6,919 nucleotides of DNA. It comes from JAAFIP01 sp043769005 (GTDB lineage Bacteria > Pseudomonadota > Gammaproteobacteria > Burkholderiales > Burkholderiaceae_C). The notes under the pieces were generated by a model. It made no database searches. It saw nothing but the letters and a program-made list of their open reading frames with translations, and was not told where the DNA came from. The stretch lies in NCBI GenBank assembly GCA_043769005.1, contig JAYVJV010000216.1:1-6919 (forward strand), written 5' to 3'. Of this stretch, positions 5,525-6,919 are shown piece after piece (within the stretch, counting starts at the first letter, position 1; every line of letters starts with the position of its first letter). The position numbers were made by a program, and so were the translations under genes.

Positions 5525-6322
5525 TCAAGGCTCATGCACCGTGGTACCGATGTCGCTGGCGTGGTCGTGTACAGAGTCATCTGACGCATGCGCCAAGGTG
5601 GGTGTTGCGGATTTGCCTGGCGTTAGCTGCGGCTGCCCATGGCCTTCATAGGCGTGCTGCGGGTGCGGGTCAAAGCTGGCACCGGGGGGCAGCTCCAGGT
5701 CTCCAAAATGGTGGCCACCGTGGTCGTCGTCATGCCCACCGTCGGCGCGCAGCATGCCGTAGGGGCTGCGCCCGCCAAAGCGGCGGCGCTGTTGGTAGCG
5801 TGAATCTGCGCGCGAGCCAAAGGCCTCGCCTTGGCCACCATAGCCCTCAGAGCGGGGCAAAAAGCGCGCCAGCTCGGTCAGCGCCATCTCATACACACCG
5901 CGCTTGAACTCCACCACCACGTCCAGCGGCACCCAGTAGTCGTTCCAGCGCCAGGCATCAAACTCAGGGTGGTCGGTAGCGCGCAGGTTCAGGTCGGAGT
6001 CAAAGCCGACCAGTTGCAGCAGAAACCAGATCTGTTTTTGGCCACGGTAGTGGCCCCGCGATTCGCGGCGGATAAACCGGTCAGGCACCTCATAGCGCAA
6101 CCAGTCTCGCGTACGGGCTACGATCTGCACATGTTGGGGTTTGAGCCCCACTTCTTCATGCAACTCACGTAACATGGCTTGCTCGGGGGTCTCTCCCCGG
6201 TCAATGCCGCCCTGCGGAAACTGCCAGCTGTGGGTGCGAATCCGCTTACCCCAAAACACCTGGTTTTTCTGGTTGAGCAAGATGATGCCGACGTTGGGCC
6301 GAAAGCCGTCCCGGTCAAGCAT
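5525..6322 (-). CDS. rppH: RNA pyrophosphohydrolase RppH with a long histidine-rich C-terminal extension
   Basis: This 265-residue Nudix hydrolase should remove pyrophosphate from the 5' triphosphate end of mRNA, starting 5'-end-dependent decay. The start MLDRDGFRPNVGIILLNQKN is typical of the family. The full Nudix box spans 38-60 (GGIDRGETPEQ ... RELHEEVGL), with E53, E56 and E57 as the expected metal ligands. The RppH-specific region continues through WLRYEVPDRF, GQKQIWFLL and FDAWRWNDYW (about 74-130). The catalytic domain ends near 158. The remaining about 105 residues are low complexity, rich in Gly, Asp and His (GGHDDDHGGHHFGD at 195-208), well beyond the roughly 176 residues of E. coli RppH. 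The ATG at 6322 is preceded by GGAG at 6-nt spacing; an in-frame TTG four codons upstream would use that GGAG as coding sequence and is rejected. It is divergent from proS. Confidence 0.96.
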   Translation of the reverse strand: MLDRDGFRPNVGIILLNQKNQVFWGKRIRTHSWQFPQGGIDRGETPEQAMLRELHEEVGLKPQHVQIVARTRDWLRYEVPDRFIRRESRGHYRGQKQIWFLLQLVGFDSDLNLRATDHPEFDAWRWNDYWVPLDVVVEFKRGVYEMALTELARFLPRSEGYGGQGEAFGSRADSRYQQRRRFGGRSPYGMLRADGGHDDDHGGHHFGDLELPPGASFDPHPQHAYEGHGQPQLTPGKSATPTLAHASDDSVHDHASDIGTTVHEP

Positions 6323-6351
6323 AATCAACTCCAAATTTCTAAATTGAGTTC

Positions 6352-6379
6352 ATTATGCACGCCGCGTTGCCAAGTGCAA
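6352..6379 (-). promoter_or_regulatory. Predicted sigma70 promoter of rppH
   Basis: On the minus strand TTGCAC (6379-6374) and CATAAT (6357-6352) are separated by 16 nt. The -10 matches the consensus at 5 of 6 positions, the -35 at 3 of 6. Transcription would start near 6345, giving a leader of roughly 23 nt before the rppH ATG. The -35 hexamer overlaps one arm of a small GTTGC/GCAAC inverted repeat (6366-6380). Confidence 0.5.
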
Positions 6380-6386
6380 CCCTCTG

Positions 6387-6415
6387 TTGCATTTTTCCCG
6401 GTATTTATCTTAAGT
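6387..6415 (+). promoter_or_regulatory. Weak candidate promoter of proS
   Basis: TTGCAT (6387-6392) and TTAAGT (6410-6415) are 17 nt apart, about 22 nt before the proS start. Each matches the sigma70 consensus at only about half of its positions. It is listed because proS needs a promoter in this 115-bp divergent gap and no better pair is visible. Confidence 0.25.
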
Positions 6416-6437
6416 TATCCTGCAAAGTTGACCCGCC

Positions 6438-6919
6438 ATGAAAGCCAGCCAGTTCCATATTGCAACCCAAAAAGAAGCCCCTGCCGACGCAGAGGTACCC
6501 AGTCACAAGCTGATGATGCGCGCAGGCATGATAAAAAAGCTGGGCGCTGGCATTTACAACTACATGCCCATGGGCCTGCGTGTGATCCGCAAGGTCGAAG
6601 CCATCGTGCGCGAGGAGATGAACCGCGCTGGAGCAGTCGAGCTCTCCATGCCCGTCATCCAGCCTGGTGAGTTGTGGCAAGAAAGTCATCGTTTTGACAC
6701 CATGGGCCCCGAGCTACTGCGCTTGAAAGATCGCCATGGCCGTGACTTTGTAATTCAGCCCACCAGCGAAGAGGTGATCACCGACATCGCCCGCCAAGAC
6801 CTGCGCAGCTACAAACAGTTGCCAAAAAACTTCTACCAAATCCAGACCAAATTCCGCGACGAGCGCCGCCCGCGCTTTGGCCTGATGCGTGGGCGCGAGT
6901 TCATCATGAAGGATGCCTA
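6438..6919 (+). CDS. proS: Prolyl-tRNA synthetase, 5' part only
   Basis: The frame is open for 160 full codons to the right edge. The protein is the bacterial-type prolyl-tRNA synthetase, which charges tRNA-Pro with proline in the cytoplasm. The N-terminus MKASQFHIATQKEAPADAEV and SHKLMMRAGMIKKLGAGIYN (about 22-41) are characteristic of the long bacterial form. QPTSEE (107-112) and the class II motif 2 region FRDERRPRFGLMRGREFIMK (139-158) are present. The inserted editing domain, motif 3 and the anticodon-binding domain would lie beyond the edge; the usual length is about 570-580 residues. The ATG at 6438 agrees with the family N-terminus, although no clear Shine-Dalgarno precedes it. It is divergent from rppH. 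Confidence 0.97.
   Translation, partial: MKASQFHIATQKEAPADAEVPSHKLMMRAGMIKKLGAGIYNYMPMGLRVIRKVEAIVREEMNRAGAVELSMPVIQPGELWQESHRFDTMGPELLRLKDRHGRDFVIQPTSEEVITDIARQDLRSYKQLPKNFYQIQTKFRDERRPRFGLMRGREFIMKDA

Noticed and set aside
1..6919. CRISPR array, tRNA or rRNA gene, insertion sequence
   Set aside because: No array of spaced repeats, no cloverleaf-like or rRNA-like sequence and no transposase were seen. The only exact tandem repeat is the two-copy 18-bp motif.

Overview
The window looks like a piece of a betaproteobacterial chromosome, most likely order Burkholderiales and family Comamonadaceae (Rhodoferax/Polaromonas-like). This rests on GC-rich coding sequence, on RppH and ProS proteins that match the Burkholderiales forms from memory almost word for word, and on those two genes standing divergently side by side. 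No database search was possible, so the placement is an inference.

Positions 1-4532 hold the first part of a tad (tight adherence, Flp type IVc pilus) operon on the minus strand. In the direction of transcription the genes are: a major Flp pilin (4532-4350), a second and divergent Flp-type pilin (4277-4074), a CpaA/TadV prepilin peptidase (3916-3314), an AAA+ ATPase with an N-terminal winged-helix-like domain (3302-1971), CpaB/RcpC (1969-1049), and the outer-membrane secretin CpaC/RcpA (1038 to the left edge, 3' end missing). The last four genes are packed with gaps of 11, 1 and 10 nt, so they are almost certainly co-transcribed. The usual remaining Tad genes (tadZ/cpaE, tadA/cpaF, tadB, tadC, tadD and others) would lie beyond the left edge. 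Together the products make the pilin subunits, cut their leader peptides, and build the periplasmic and outer-membrane part of the pilus channel. The AAA+ ATPase is not one of the standard Tad components (TadA is the pilus motor, TadZ the localiser), and it is the most unusual gene here.

The pilin end of the operon is rich in RNA-structure signals. A 63-nt inverted repeat with a C(UACG)G tetraloop fills most of the gap between the two pilin genes. Two more hairpins lie between the second pilin gene and cpaA, and one lies in the leader of the first pilin gene. A perfect 12-bp palindrome sits inside the cpaA coding sequence and looks like an in-frame insertion. These would suit graded expression of abundant pilin and scarce assembly proteins from one transcript.

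Positions 4533-5524 are about 990 bp without a convincing gene. The part next to the pilin genes carries a possible sigma70-type promoter and, just upstream of it, two tandem copies of an 18-bp motif that look like an activator site. The rest shows only small inverted repeats and a possible remnant of a dispersed repeat.

Positions 5525-6919 are housekeeping sequence: rppH (minus strand, RNA pyrophosphohydrolase with a long histidine-rich C-terminal extension) and the 5' part of proS (plus strand, prolyl-tRNA synthetase), separated by a 115-bp divergent promoter region. The tad locus appears to sit directly beside this conserved core pair.
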